64,000 bases of DNA, taken from positions 175,117 to 239,116 of the forward strand of contig ARYC01000103.1 of NCBI GenBank assembly GCA_000711775.1, written 5' to 3'. The stretch's first letter is position 1. Each line of letters opens with the position of its first letter. The notes under the pieces were generated by a model that worked only from the letters and a program-made list of their open reading frames with translations, was not told the origin of the DNA and made no database searches. Both the position numbers and the translations under genes were made by a program. This stretch comes from Oxytricha trifallax (lineage: Eukaryota > Ciliophora > Spirotrichea > Sporadotrichida > Oxytrichidae). Below are positions 45,624-59,019 of the stretch, piece by piece.

Positions 45624-45724
45624 GATCGAGTATATGAATAATGCAATAAAGAGAATTCGATCTTAAGATTTAATGGAAAAATTTCGAAGTAAGGAAGACC
45701 TTCATAGATACTTGATTAAGCAAG
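45624..45724 (+). pseudogene. TBE 22K exon 1 remnant
   Basis: Aligned codon for codon with copies 1 and 2 (MNNAIKRIRSQDLMEKFRSK), followed by GTAAGTTT. The usual start ATG is ATC here. Homology ends shortly after, within the first intron. Confidence 0.78.
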
Positions 45725-45739
45725 GTAAGTTTCTTCTAT

Positions 45740-47080
45740 AGTTAACTTAATAAGGTATGACTTTTGAATATAAAAGTGAAATGAATATTTAATACAGTTA
45801 TATTACAAAATACTAGCATATTTTCAAGCAAAAATAAGGTTTGGTGCTGGGAGGCAATATTGAAGGTTCTTTAATCTCTCTGTTTTTGTAATATCTTTTT
45901 CTTCATAGTAATATTTGTAGTATCATAGGTCTCTGCAGTATGCACTTAAGAGTCAAAGCTACTTATTTTTATATTTAAGTCTCTTCAATGTGTCATGTGG
46001 TGAGGATTTCGCTTCAAAATTCGCACATTTTAAGATTTTCTTTCAATTTATCCCGAGTAAGGAATTGTAATTGCTGAAATCAATTTGATTAGGAATTCTT
46101 GATAATAAATTTTTAATTTATTAATTTGAATAGGACTGTTATAGATTATAATTATTAAGGCACATTGAAACATTTTATGTTTAATGTAAAATTACAAAGT
46201 TTATTAGAAAATGATTTAATATATAGAATTAATATTTAAATAGTCTAAATTAGTTTTTAACAAATCTTTATATAGTTTCAGATAATCTAAATAATTTTAA
46301 TCTATAACAGTTCTATTCAAATTAAAAATATTAACTCTTAAAAATTGCAAGCAATATTACTTGAATGCCTTGCAGTTTACTCTTATTGACGTTGAGATTA
46401 TTCAAACATAATTTCAATACCAAATATATAAGTTTAAAATAATTAATCATACAAATGCGGAGCATACCTCGATATTTTCTTGTCATTTTATTTCTAACAA
46501 GCCTCCGTTTAATAAAAATAAAAGATATATTAAAATAAAAGAAATTTAAGATGTTCAATGATGAAAACTTATCAGAAATGAAGAAAATGTGTAAGAATTA
46601 TTATGAATATAACTTAGAAATGCTGAATTCAAGAAGAAGTCTTAATAATACACATAAAGAGGTCCACTCTCATTTCAATTAAAATTTTAAAATTTAATTA
46701 AATATTATTATAATTAAAATGATAAAGTCTTATTATATATCACTTTATTTGTTTTATTCAATCCGCCAAATATTCAAAAATTAACTGACTCTAACTCCAA
46801 GAAAAAGATATTTTTTTTTCTCGCTTGAAATGTGAAAATGTTGTACATTAGAAAAATATAAAATTTTTGGCTAAGAATTTCGACTTGGTGCCAAAAGTAT
46901 GGTGGAGCCATTGCTCTTGCTTGAAAAATGTAATTTACTCGAAGGAGAGTAGATCCTGCTTGGTTGTGAATAAGCACATCAGGTTCCATATGAATACTCG
47001 ATTTTAAAATTATAATTTTGCATAACCTTAATGACCGAAAAGTCGACACAACCACAAGTGTCTCAGATGCATCTATTTTT
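45740..47080. other. AT-rich spacer
   Basis: No gene recognised. A segment at about 46860-46945 (CTTGGTGCCAAAAG…CTTGC) has a weak direct partner at about 47900-47960 on the far side of the foldback element. Confidence 0.45.
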
Positions 47081-47082
47081 TA

Positions 47083-47790
47083 TGGGTTGTCTAAGTGAGT
47101 TATAAAAATTTTTCGAAAACTAAATAGGTTGCAACATTTATTTTTAAAAGTTCCCCAAAACCCTAAGCCGATGGCATTTTAATAAAATTTGATTTATTTG
47201 AACTCATTAAGTCCCTCAGTAAACATTAAAATTTTATCACAAATAATTAAAATACCTTTATTATAAAATTTTTGACATTTGAATGACACTGTTTCACGCA
47301 TAAAATAAATTAGAATTTATTATTTCTATCCTTTTCTCAAAATTTTTTCTTCGAAAAATTTAACCTATATAAATAAATATCAATGAAATATAATCATTTA
47401 ACAACTAATGATATTTTGAATGAATAGGTAAAATTAAAGTATGTAATAGACAAATTGTTAATGTGATAATATTTTATTGATATTTATTTATATAGTTAAA
47501 TATTATGAAGAAAAATATTTGATAAAGGAATACAAATTATATATTTAAATTCTTATTTATTTTATATCTGAAACAGTTTCCTTCGAATACGAAAATTATT
47601 ATGATTGAGGTTTTTTAAATAAATATGACAAAATTTTCATATTCATTGAGTGACTTAATGAGTCCCAATTAATCAAATCTTTATTATGCCATAGGCTTAG
47701 GATTTTGGGGAATGTTTAAATTTAATATTGCCACTAATTAAGATTTCGAAAATATTTTGCCACTTACTTAGACTTCTCACAATAAATTAA
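47083..47790. repeat. Large imperfect inverted repeat (foldback), about 700 bp
   Basis: Left arm segments GTCTAAGTGAGTTATAAAAA, CCCCAAAACCCTAAGCC and CTATATAAATAAATATCAAT have complements in reverse order on the right (CTTACTTAGACTT, GGCTTAGGATTTTGGGG, ATTGATATTTATTTATATAG). Arms are about 300 bp and 75-85% similar, around a short centre near 47430. Non-coding. Confidence 0.75.
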
Positions 47791-47799
47791 AATTTTAAG

Positions 47800-49655
47800 C
47801 TATATATTCCCTACAATAAATTTTGTATTTTTCATAATATTAAACTTAATAATTGTAAGTATTTCACTTAAGGGGTTAAATTATTGGCAAACAGTTATGT
47901 CTTAGTGCCAAGAGCTTGGTTCAGCCAATACTCTTTCTCGCCCTAAAATAGTGTTCTTTTGCACTCCACTCTTTGAATATTCAGAATACTCATATTTATA
48001 TGCTGGAGACCATACATTATAATTTACATTAATAAATTGTAGTAGAAATCTAAATTCGTGTTTGCATCGTAAAAAACATGAGTATTATTTTGTAGGATTT
48101 ATTAAATAAAATTAACAATTTCATATCTGGTAATATAATTAACAATTTTATATCTGGTTTGTGTCTATATTTCTACTCTTCTGGCAGTGATATTATAGTT
48201 AGAAATTGATGGACAATTATCTTTTTGTCTGAGAAAAGTTAAATTCTTCTTAATAATCTATGGAAAAGTTTAATTTAAGATATATTGCGGGTTTTATGAA
48301 TTCCGAAATCTAATTATACTAATGTGGTAATGATTTCCGGAAAAGATTTTGTTAAGAACTGAGTCGTTAAGAAAATATTTAGTTTGAAACATATAGGTTT
48401 AAGTAAAATAAGTTAGATTAATAATGGCATGTATATAATTAAGGGCCCTAAAAATATAGAGAAGATTATTTTTATATTGTGGATTAACTCAAGAGCACAC
48501 ACTAAAATGTGTTCCACATTAATAGTTATGAAAGTTGCAACATAACCCTAATTTAGTTTAGTCATATAAAACTGCTGTATTCTTATTTTTATATTATTCA
48601 AGTACTGCCCTCTAGATTTATATTTATCACATATTACAATTTTCATATGGTTTTCATCTATTTTGTTTTATTAAAAAATATATAATTAATTAAATCTGGA
48701 TATTCATTTTATTAATCATGTAAAATGTATTTCAGTACTGTTGAAGTAGATAGTAATTATCACTTAAGGCATTTCAAATTATATACTGATTATGTCGTCT
48801 CTTCTTAGCCTTGTAAACATAATATCTTTTTTTTTAAAAAAATAGAATTTGAAATAGAATGATCTGTAAAATAATCAGATTCATAATAACAAAATACTTT
48901 TAAATCAAATACCATTAGTCTCCTTTTGAAGTATAGCCTTATCTATCTGAATCATCTAATTTTTTAAATAATCAATAATTCTTCATCATTTGAAATACAC
49001 CTCTCCTCGTCTTTATAAAATCTTTATTATTAAACATTAAGGTATGCCTTGGTTAGTATATCTTTTAATTATTCTAAGAAATTTTTCTAGTTTCAAGAAC
49101 TCTACTTAATGAGAAATTTACTAATTACAAATACTTTTCTTCTTCGTTTAATATAAAATATAATGCTACTTTTTGCGTTAAGTTAAGGATGAAAACTTTG
49201 TACTTTAGTTATTTTTAGATTAGGATGTAAAACTATAATATTTCATACAAGTTCATGAGGTCTTATTCATTACTAAAAATTTCAATTATGTTGGTTCGAA
49301 TATCATTAGATGTATGTTTTTTTAATAATCCCAAATTTTATTGAATTTCTATATTAAAAGACAACTACTAATTTTTTTTTCTAAAAATTTACAGCCACCC
49401 TATCACAGCATGTTTTATTCTTTTATGTTTTTATTTTATTGAAATTATTGCATAAGATAAATTTTTTGAAAATAATAATTTCGATTGATTAATTTTGTGT
49501 CAATACCTTAATATTAATAAGGCTTTTGGTTTATGTTTCATACATAATAAACATTGAATTATTACACCATACTCCTTGTTTTAAATTTTGATATAAAAAT
49601 TATTTACTGTCTGATTAATATTTGTTCTTTATAACAATTATTAGTGTGTTTTGTG
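47800..49655. other. AT-rich spacer
   Basis: Nearly 1.9 kb without a supported feature; more than 75% A+T. Confidence 0.5.
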
Positions 49656-49660
49656 GCATT

Positions 49661-49928
49661 ATAAAACCCCGTTAGTCAATTAAGAATGAAGATTGGGGAT
49701 TAAGATTAATAAAATTAAAATATAATTATTATTGGCGTAAATTATTAAAGTTTTGGCTAATTATTAAAACCATTGGCTCGAATAATTGTCACTATAAAAT
49801 AAACCAATCAGAGTGCGTAAATTTGTTTTTAGCCTAATTATATTTAATTCCAGCCAATAATAAATATATTTCAATTTTATTAATCTTAATCCTCAATCTT
49901 CATTCTTAATTGACTAACGGGGTTTTAT
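49661..49928. mobile_element. MITE with C4A4-type ends, about 268 bp
   Basis: Inverted repeats of about 60 bp: ATAAAACCCCGTTAGTCAAT at the left and its complement ATTGACTAACGGGGTTTTAT at the right. The AAAACCCC unit equals the telomere-type unit found at TBE termini. No coding capacity. Confidence 0.78.
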
Positions 49929-49929
49929 T

Positions 49930-51530
49930 TTAATATTATTCTATTAAGATTGGGAATTTAAATTATTTTTTTTAAGTAATTTTATTCTTGTTCATTTATA
50001 GTTAAACTTTACTAAATTACACTGGACTGATGATTACAATATAACCATACCCTTGAGTATTATTCCACAGCATCTTTATGACATTAATACAATTGTTTAA
50101 GAGTTTGTTTATGGTTATAATCATGGTTTTCATCAAAGTCTGCTAGAAGTTCTCCTAGAGTCCTTTCATTACATTAGGATATTGCAATTACTATGAATTA
50201 ATTACAAATAGGCAAAACAAAAAGGGTAATTTCTTCCTGTTTAGCGAAATTGTCTACAATGATTATGTGTATACTGAAAATGAAGTTATCGTTAAAAAAA
50301 GATTAAGCATAATTTAATCTGGCTTTTAAACTTGTTAAATATTAGCTTGTTTTCATCCATTATTAAGGCAAAGCGGCCTTATTAAAGTACCCTATTTCCC
50401 TTTTAGAATAAGAGTTAATTCCTTGTGGTTGTTAAAAGTCATGATTCTGCTGCAAAGAGACTTAAAGAAGAGGACTACACGTTGTAATAGCAACAAAGAA
50501 TTGTAAATAGCCTAGTTTTTACTGAATCTCTTATTTTAGCTTTAAACCTCTTTAACATCCATTTTTAAAAAGTTGTTATAATGAATTACTTTTCATGATA
50601 ATCACTTAAAATAAGTACTTTCATCTTGTTTCTAAATTAGATTACTGGAGATATAATTATAGTTAGGAACTTATAATATAAAAAAAACACTAGGTCTTAA
50701 TAAAACAAAAGATATCTCATTACAGCGTGTTGTTTATACCTTTGAGTCAGATTACAATTAAAAGAGTGAGAAAATGACAGATAATCAAAGTATAAAGGTT
50801 TTAAAGATTTAATCTTGTCTAAGATATCTAATTTGAATTTGCTTGGAAAAAATAAAATTCTAATATTTTTTATAATTTACATAATTATTTTCTAACAACA
50901 AAAAAGAATGGTAGTATTAGCAATTTAATTATTTTTTTTAATGTAAGGTTTAATTTGAATATCTTAAAAAATGAATCCAATGATAGAAAGAACTCCTGCA
51001 TAACTAAGTAGGAGTAAAATATTATGAAACAGTTTATAACAAATAGTTTAGTTTTTGATAATTATATGTTGCAGTAATTATTTGAGCAATCTATTCCTTA
51101 ATTTAAAGATAATCCTATAATTAAACCTGTTTATTTATATCCATTAGAAGATTATGAAACCTACCAAAAGTAAGTTAATAATTATAAGAATCTAATTGTC
51201 AAAAAATTAATGATTTAAGATTTTATAATATAGCTATACGGCTAAACTTTATCCAAATATATAGAGCACAAACTAAGAATATAGAATATAAATTTAATAA
51301 GCTGTCAATAATATTCCGATGAGTTTAAGATCCAGAGCTATGCATTTTATTCGAGGTATTTCAAAATCCAGATCAATTTATTTAGAATAAAAATATTATT
51401 AGAAATGTAATATATAAATGAGTAAATTTTTTTGGTGATAAGTAAGTTGTTAATTTATATTCTAATTTCAAAAACATATAGTATTTTAATTTTTAAGAAT
51501 CTAGTTAATAGTTTAAAGATTAAAAGCATT
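49930..51530. other. AT-rich spacer
   Basis: No supported feature; short AT-rich frames only. Confidence 0.45.
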
Positions 51531-51534
51531 CTCT

Positions 51535-52310
51535 ATTTCATGGGCGTTATAGGCGTAGATCAACCCGTTGTTAAAGCCTATACCCTCTCTGATTTTGGAA
51601 ATTCAATCTCTAACTCCAATTCTGGTACCTGCACCTCACTTATTTACAACAGCTAAAATGACAGAGATACCTGCTTGGTTGCTTGAATTGAGACCTCAGC
51701 TAACATTACAAAGATGTTCACCTTAACTGAATACACTGACTCTAAATACAACCCAGCTGAGTTTTTGTCCAAGTAAGGAGAGTTCAACATTAAATTCAAC
51801 GCACAAATGATTCAACGCAGACTCGCCGAGTTAATGCAAGCCATCGACAAGAGAGCTTCAGTCAAGTTGCAAAGTTCATCATTACTATGGATAAATGAAA
51901 CCACAGAATTTGCGCGAAAACGTTGAAGCAGCAGCACCAGCAGAATTCTTAAGCTGTCTTGACGTATTCTCTATAGGAGACCTACTCTAACTACATAGAT
52001 TTCCTCTAACATAATAACAGATTTAAAATATATTAATGAAAAATGCTATGATCAGTGCTAACAAGAAAGAATACCCAGAGTATCTATTAAACTATCAATT
52101 ACTGCTGTACTTGTTTCTAACCTTGCAAGTCAAGCTGTCATGTACAAGAAAACTTTTTCTTGACTCTGTTCGATAATCAAAATACAGCGACTTCGTCTTA
52201 ACTATAGCTGAAAAGAACAAAAGATACGGAGCAGTATTCTCCAAGCACGTTAGTGAATTAGCCAATTTCACATCTCCATCAACTACTGTTAAGACAAAAA
52301 CTAACTGATA
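51535..52310 (+). pseudogene. Possible gene fragment, unknown protein
   Basis: A GC-richer island with protein-like plus-strand segments in different frames: VDQPVVKAYTLSDFGNSISN, FTLTEYTDSKYNPAEFLSKQ, AQMIQRRLAELMQAIDKRAS, and YSDFVLTIAEKNKRYGAVFS ending at TGA near 52308. The order is collinear but frame changes and TGAs separate the segments. It could be a decayed gene or a germline gene cut by eliminated sequences. No family recognised. Confidence 0.45.
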
Positions 52311-52971
52311 GAAAAGATCAGCCATTCAAAAAACCATTGTATAATGCTCTCTCTCTATGTATTATTATAACCACATATTAAACTTGCAAAATAATATTTA
52401 ATTTGTCACTTCTACTGTCATATTCTATATGTTTAAAAATTATTTACAGTAATTTTGTAAATTGGCTCAATTTTATAGATTTATTTATCATACTCCCATT
52501 ATTAAATTATTTTATAAATATGTAAATTATTTTAGAAAATCTACATTTATATATTGAAAACTATATTACTTTAGTCTAATCCATAACAATTGGTGGATTT
52601 AGAATTTATGATTATTATTTAAAACTTTAAATTACCACTATTTTTTTATAGAAAATATCATAGAAAAAAATGATTGTTTGAATCTATGATTTTATTCTAA
52701 GAGCACATATTTAATAATAAACTTATAATCCAATAGAATGTATGATATAGTTTCTGTAAATGATTAATTATTCTTTTTGCAATACCTATAAGCAAAAAAT
52801 AAATTTGAACTTTAGAGAATGGTTCAAGATAGCTTGCAAATAGCGACAAAAATCTAGGAACAAAATTCTTAAATATGTTTTAGGAAGAAGAGCTAATAAC
52901 TCATATTCTAAATCTATGACAAATTATGTGGTAGAAGACATACATCAAATCATTTATGGAGGGTAAAATAT

Positions 52972-53593
52972 ATGGCTATGAGGTAGTATCCTCCCCCCCT
53001 AATGTATACTTTTCTTTTTGTAGTCTGATAGAGTTTTTGACGCTGAGTAATAGTAGCAGATGAACATGGAATGTGTGAGCAATAGTTTTGGAGCTAGAGC
53101 CTCACCAAAGTTCTTTTTTATATATAAAAATCACTATAAATTTTACAAAAATTTTCAAATTTTTCACAAAATTTAAATTCTCTAAAATTAACGATTTAAA
53201 CAAATACTCACTTTATTGAAAATTTATATCAAACTTATCTTAATTTAATAATTCGATTTAAAATTAATTTTTACTTTATTTAAGATTTTAAAATATATAA
53301 TTAAGATTCATCATATTAAATTAAGATAAGTTTGATATAAATTTTCAATAAAGTGAGTATTTGTTTAAATCGTTAATTTTAGAGAATTTAAATTTTGTGA
53401 AAAATTTGAAAATTTTTGTAAAATTTATAGTGATTTTTATATATAAAAAAGAACTTTGATGAGGCTCTAGCTCAAAAACTATTGCTCACACATTCCATGT
53501 TCATCTGCTATTATTACTCAGCGTCAAAAACTCTATCAGACTACAAAAAGAAAAGCATACATTAGGGGGGGGGAGGATACTATTTCATAGCCA
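52972..53593. mobile_element. Foldback element with long arms, about 620 bp
   Basis: Arms of about 280 bp (52972-53250 and 53313-53593) are nearly exact complements, starting ATGGCTATGAGGTAGTATCC and ending GGATACTATTTCATAGCC, with a C8/G9 tract just inside each end. The centre is about 60 bp. The very high arm identity suggests recent insertion or gene conversion. Confidence 0.85.
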
Positions 53594-53609
53594 AAATTTT
53601 TTTTACAGA

Positions 53610-55740
53610 ATCTTTATAATGACGATTCAAATAATTAATTAAATATTATTAACGTGGGTTATGAAGTAGCTTATATGATGGATTAGAATTATAAATAGTA
53701 AAAAAATATATGAAATTTGTCATTAGTTTAGTTATGATACCAATAAATGTTGCTAAGACTAGGTTAAAAATAATGATAGAAATATCTTTAAAGGATGTAA
53801 GAGTTAAGAATTTGCTATTATAACAAATGCTGTTTATGATATTAAATCAACTAATAATTTATTGTATTATATCTGAATAGAAATTTGTATGATTACTTTT
53901 AAAACCAAATAAAAATTTAATTAACGAGTGAATAAGCAAAATACAAATTTTAGAACCTTTTTAACTATATATTTCCTTGGTTGTGCAATTTTACTTGTCT
54001 TTGATAAAAGCTTAAAATACATGAATATCAAAACAACTCTAGCCCGATGATAGCCCTTAGTTGATTTAAAACTGATTCTTCCCAAAATATGTATTTAAAA
54101 ATTTTATCATTATAAAAAACTTTCACAAAATGATATATATAAATAACATGCTAGTAAAATCCACAGTAGTGTTACCTAAACTTTAATTATTACTTAAATC
54201 CTATCACTAACATTAACTTTGAATTAAACATTCCCTAAAAGTTAAAAAGTTAGAGTTTTTTATGTAATCTTTGATATTCATAATAGAGTACCTGGTTAAT
54301 AAATAGCATATGTAGTCTGAATTTATATATCGAAAAGTTGATTAATAGCATACCTGCAGCATTTAAAAATATTAGCTCAGTAATTTAACTTAATTTCCAT
54401 AAAAAAATATAGCCCTTTAAATGGGTGGGAAGACTTTTTCATTAAATATGGTTTTAATAAGTTTAATCATTTTTCCTCTTTCTTTGAGGATTAAGTGAGA
54501 ATTTATTCACGCCTTACTCTTAATTAAACGAAAAATAAAGTGTTTATTTATTTGCCAAGATGTGGGCTCATTAAGGATGAATACGAAATATGCAATGATT
54601 AAGAAATTAGTGTTCAGTTAGAGATTCAAATAAAAACTGGTGGAACTCTATATCTAGAAACAGCAGATTGGGTTAAATTTAGTTGTAAAATCTTTAGTTT
54701 ATATAATATTTTGAGATATAAGATCTCTTTTTTCAAGTATACACATTTTGAATAATAGATTATTATTAATAAAAAATATAATTTAAAGTTTGTAATGAGA
54801 AGACGAAGCACACATGTAATGAGGATAGTTTGGAAAATGTGTTTATAAGACTAAAAACAAATCCATATGTTACTGTTATAAGAGATTAATGTATTTAAAG
54901 ATGCTTTAGATAGGGTAATAAAATTAAAATAGAAGCATCAAATAGAGACTTTAGGTTTGAAATCTAATAACTTTTATAGGCAAGATGAATAGAAATTTAT
55001 TTATAAAAAATAAATAATTAATGATAAAAAGCCATTAATAGATTTGGCTAAAAGAATAGATTAGAAAATAGTAATTTTTTTATCAATAAAGATAAGAAAA
55101 CTTAAATATCTAATGTAAAGCCATTATATTTATTATTCAAAGATAATAACAATAGCTCCAGTGGTAGTATTGTTATAAGACAAGACATTTGGAAAATATT
55201 TAATACAAAATAAAGAATAACTGGCATTAATTCAATAGTTTAAAGTATATTTATATATCAATATAAATATAAAATAGCAGAAAAATGTATGCTTTGAATA
55301 TAGATAATTCCACCATAATTTTAACTTCAATTATATTTTGCAATTCTATTTTATTTATTATTTTCTAAAATGAATCGATTTTAGCGAGCAAATCTATGAG
55401 CATAAGATATTTCATATATTTGGAGAATTCTTGATGTATTCGCGAAAATTTAAATAACAATGGTGCCCCAACTCTTGTATATTTACTGATATGATATCAG
55501 TTGATTATTTATAAGCTATTTTATATTGAATATCAGTTTTTTGGGCAATTTTATAAAAAATCAACTATAATTGCCAAGTTTTAATGGAAATAAAGAAATT
55601 TTCTTGCTGTATATTGTATGATATGTTGTTTTTAGGTCTGTTCCATTTTATGTTTAATCATAATGAATGTTAAAATTTGATGATCACAATCTTTCTATTA
55701 TACAAATTCACGATCATCGATAACAACATTCACTAATTCT
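53610..55740. other. AT-rich spacer
   Basis: About 2.1 kb, no supported gene, repeat or RNA. Confidence 0.45.
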
Positions 55741-55744
55741 GTGC

Positions 55745-56095
55745 AGGAAGATGCCGGTGAAACGAATAATCAGAATTTTGGTAACTATGAAAATGAACCT
55801 TGCAATGGTCTAATATATTAAGATTCAAATTAAAGCTTATATAATTAGACTAGTGATAGATTAAATCATAATTAATTTAATTATGGCAGAATATATTATA
55901 GAGCTAGAGCCCATTAGGCAAAAGTAAAACAATATAGATGATATTTTCCAAGAATTTGTTTCCAAATTATATTATTTGATACAATAATTTAGAGCTAATA
56001 GATCAGAAATACTATATAATTAAAGCTTTAAAGTTCGTATTTATAAAACAGTCATTAATCAGAAAATATATCAAAATCGCCAAATAAGTAAGTGA
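55745..56095 (+). other. Possible coding islands
   Basis: Two overlapping readable frames: QEDAGETNNQNFGNYENEPC (55745 on, Asn/Gln-rich) and MAEYIIELEPIRQKQNNIDD (55883-56095, 70 codons to TGA). They may be parts of one gene in germline form. No family recognised. Confidence 0.3.
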
Positions 56096-56167
56096 GTGTT
56101 AAGAAATCGCCTTTCGAGTCCTTAATAACTTAATCTATTAGAAATCACTTATCAAAAGTATTACAAA

Positions 56168-56470
56168 ATGCATTTGTTTAATGTCTATTGTTTTAATGAA
56201 GAAGAACTAATATTATAATATTATGAAATATTTTAAGAAGGTTGGTGCCATATTTAATTAAAGAAAGCAAGTTTAAAGCTTCTTGGAACCATTAGAATTA
56301 ACAATAGCATATCGTATTATGCACTTATTAAGTTTTTCTTATATAAAATTACTGAAATAGATGATTTGGAGTTAAATTAAGTTCCTTGTTGTATAAGAGA
56401 CAAAACAATAGTGAATTTAAGAGATTAACTAGATTTGGTATATAAGGATAATCTATATTTGAAAGACTGA
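56168..56470 (+). CDS. Hypothetical protein of 100 residues
   Basis: ATG 56168 to TGA 56468: MHLFNVYCFNEEELILQYYE … VPCCIRDKTIVNLRDQLDLV. Protein-like composition but AT-rich, with no known motif. A chance open frame cannot be excluded because TGA is the only stop. Confidence 0.3.
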
Positions 56471-56479
56471 AGCAAAACT

Positions 56480-58130
56480 TAAAGAAAAGTACTTCCTTAT
56501 AGTATACCTGAATGAGAAATGTTGTATAAAGAAGTTAATCGCAGTTTACAAATGAAGTTAGTAAATTAATTAATATATAAAAAGAAATAACTGTTGATAA
56601 TATTCCTTTATCAAACATAATCTCTAACTTGAGTATCATTATGATTAAATTGCTGATAGATTTATATTTGACATTTCTAATTAAATGCATAAAATATCAA
56701 TTTATTCACTTAATATTGTTTTTATAATTAATTTTTTAATAAATTTATGATTCATAAACTTAAATCAAGATCTTGTTTGGTAATCAAAGATACCATTAGT
56801 AAATTGTTGATAAATATACAAATTTTTAAAAAATAATTATTAAATGCGCAGAAATTCTAACATCGTTACCAATACCATCATTAAATAGAAGAAGTCATAA
56901 CAAAACTCCGCCTAGAAGTTGTTAAGATGTAATTATGAGAGGTGAATAATATATATGAGAATGTGCTTAAAGAAGAGAAGAAAGAGGAATCAAACAAGTG
57001 AAATCAAAAGAAAGAGCAGCATCAGCATATACAAGGCATAGAAATGATTAGTTAAAAAAGCGGTGTATATATATATATTAAAAATTTCTAATATGCAATT
57101 GAATTTTATTGCAAGATTAATTATTTGAGATAAGATTTAGATAGTTTTGACAATTTTCTCTCAAGCAGATATAAATCTTAAAGCTAATTTACAACTAACA
57201 ATAAATAATGAATTAAAAATAAGTGGCTAAGTGCGAAAAAACTAATTATAATATCCAAAATAAGTAATAACTAATCATCGGCAAGATAATTCATGCAAAT
57301 ATGAAACAACTTTAGGAATCAATGATCACTCTACAAAAACTAACAAAACCCGATTGATAAGAAATTAAAGAAAATCATATGATCAAATCTATAATTGAAT
57401 AATAAATGTTTTTCATAATAAAGTCAAAATCATATTATGTTATGTGCTTTTAGCAATTTGCTTTGCTTATATGATGATTAATCATTGTTTTTTATTAAGT
57501 GTCTTTTTTTGTAGATGTTCGGTTTTACAACAACTTAATTACACATCCAATATTTTATTGTCAAAGTTAAGGTTTTTAAATTTCACCAACTGAGAATGCG
57601 AATTGTACTTAGACGTATTCTTTTGAAGTATTGAAGATTTCTCATTTATAAATATCTCTTAAACAATAAACTATTACTCACAGACTTAGAGGAATTCTCA
57701 ATTTAGCTCAATTCTCATTTATGCATTGAATTAATTTTTATCTAACTCATTTAAGAGACAAAAGTGATATTAAAACATTAAAAATAATGCAAAGTTTAGA
57801 TGGGGTGTGAGATTAAAATTTAATCTCATGAGCTCGAATATCATTTAATAAACCTGTTTTTAAGATAGATTCTAATTAAACTATTGAATAGAGAAATATT
57901 AGTATTATAAAATTAATTAATCTATTAAAATGTACCTATTGCTAATAATTTTACTCTTTATATAAAAAAATAACTTCATGCTAATATCCTTATCAATAAT
58001 TTGTATTTGTTTTTCGTATCACAATTTAGTAGAGTAATATTCAAATAAGTATTAGTTTTAACATATAGGTGAACAACAAGTTAATAATAAATTACTTTAA
58101 TTTTAATTAAATCTCATTTTTTAATTTTAC
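56480..58130. other. AT-rich spacer
   Basis: No supported feature in 1.6 kb; a TATATATATATA tract lies at 57066-57078. Confidence 0.45.
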
Positions 58131-58135
58131 CATCA

Positions 58136-58800
58136 AATGTCGCATCATGTCAAGTTGATTGATACCAAGAGAGTTTATGATTTTGAGAAATCTTGTTCTC
58201 TTTTTACTGTTTCTGAATGCATCATCTACGTTGTCAAATCCTAGTTTATCCTAGTCCTTGCCAATAAGACTTTATTAAACACCATTTTCAACCTAATACG
58301 ACGACGTTTATTAATATTATGGGATATTATCAGCGATTAATGTTGTTAATCTTGTTTAAAATGGTCTGTATTCTTCTACACAGCAATTTAAATAGGGTGA
58401 GGCATGTAATGATGCTGATTGCACTTCATCATTTTTCCATTTAAATTTAAAATCAGTCCATTCATTGAAAGAGTTGGAGAAACTACTATAAGAATTAAAG
58501 GAGTTTAAAGATAATCTTAGGAAGGTATCTAAATTAGACAGATTAACATTAAAAGAAGTGTCGCCCCATTAATTTTTATTAATCTACTATACATTTTTCT
58601 TATTATAAAATGAATGCATTTCTAAAATCTTAGCTATTCATGAGATTAGAGAGAGATACAGCGGCAAAATAAGATACAGAAGATAGTTTTGCGCAGATCA
58701 GAGAAAGCCTCACCTTAAACGTAGCTGACTGTGTCAAAGCGCTAACTGGCACATTAGATTTCACAAATAGTAATAAGATAGTATATTCTAATTATACAGA
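58136..58800 (+). other. Coding islands of an unidentified gene
   Basis: Protein-like plus-strand segments: MSHHVKLIDTKRVYDFEKSC (58138 on), then in another frame CNDADCTSSFFHLNLKSVHS and LKELEKLLQELKEFKDNLRK (to 58590). After an AT-rich break comes MNAFLKSQLFMRLERDTAAK … AQIRESLTLNVADCVKALTG (58611-58775). GC is higher than in the breaks between them. The pattern fits segments of a macronuclear gene separated by eliminated sequence, but no pointer pairs were proven. Confidence 0.4.
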
Positions 58801-59019
58801 TGGAAATATAAATAAAATAAATAAAAAAAGACAAGTTAATATAAATTCAAATATTAGAAAATTACTTTGTTATTTTAACTGTCACGTGTTTTTATTATTT
58901 AAATTTGATATAGTAGAATATTTAATAAAAATATATAGAGATTATTAATATTTTAAAATAAGAATGTAAGAATGTGGAGTGCATGGTGCAAGTTAACTTG
59001 TTTATAAATTTTATATTCA

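Noticed and set aside
46774..47055. Minus-strand frame of 93 residues
   Set aside because: Low-complexity AT-rich sequence beside a foldback element, with no protein-like pattern and no extension in the ciliate code.
57066..57078. TATATATATATA tract as promoter
   Set aside because: No gene start lies nearby; a simple repeat in AT-rich DNA.
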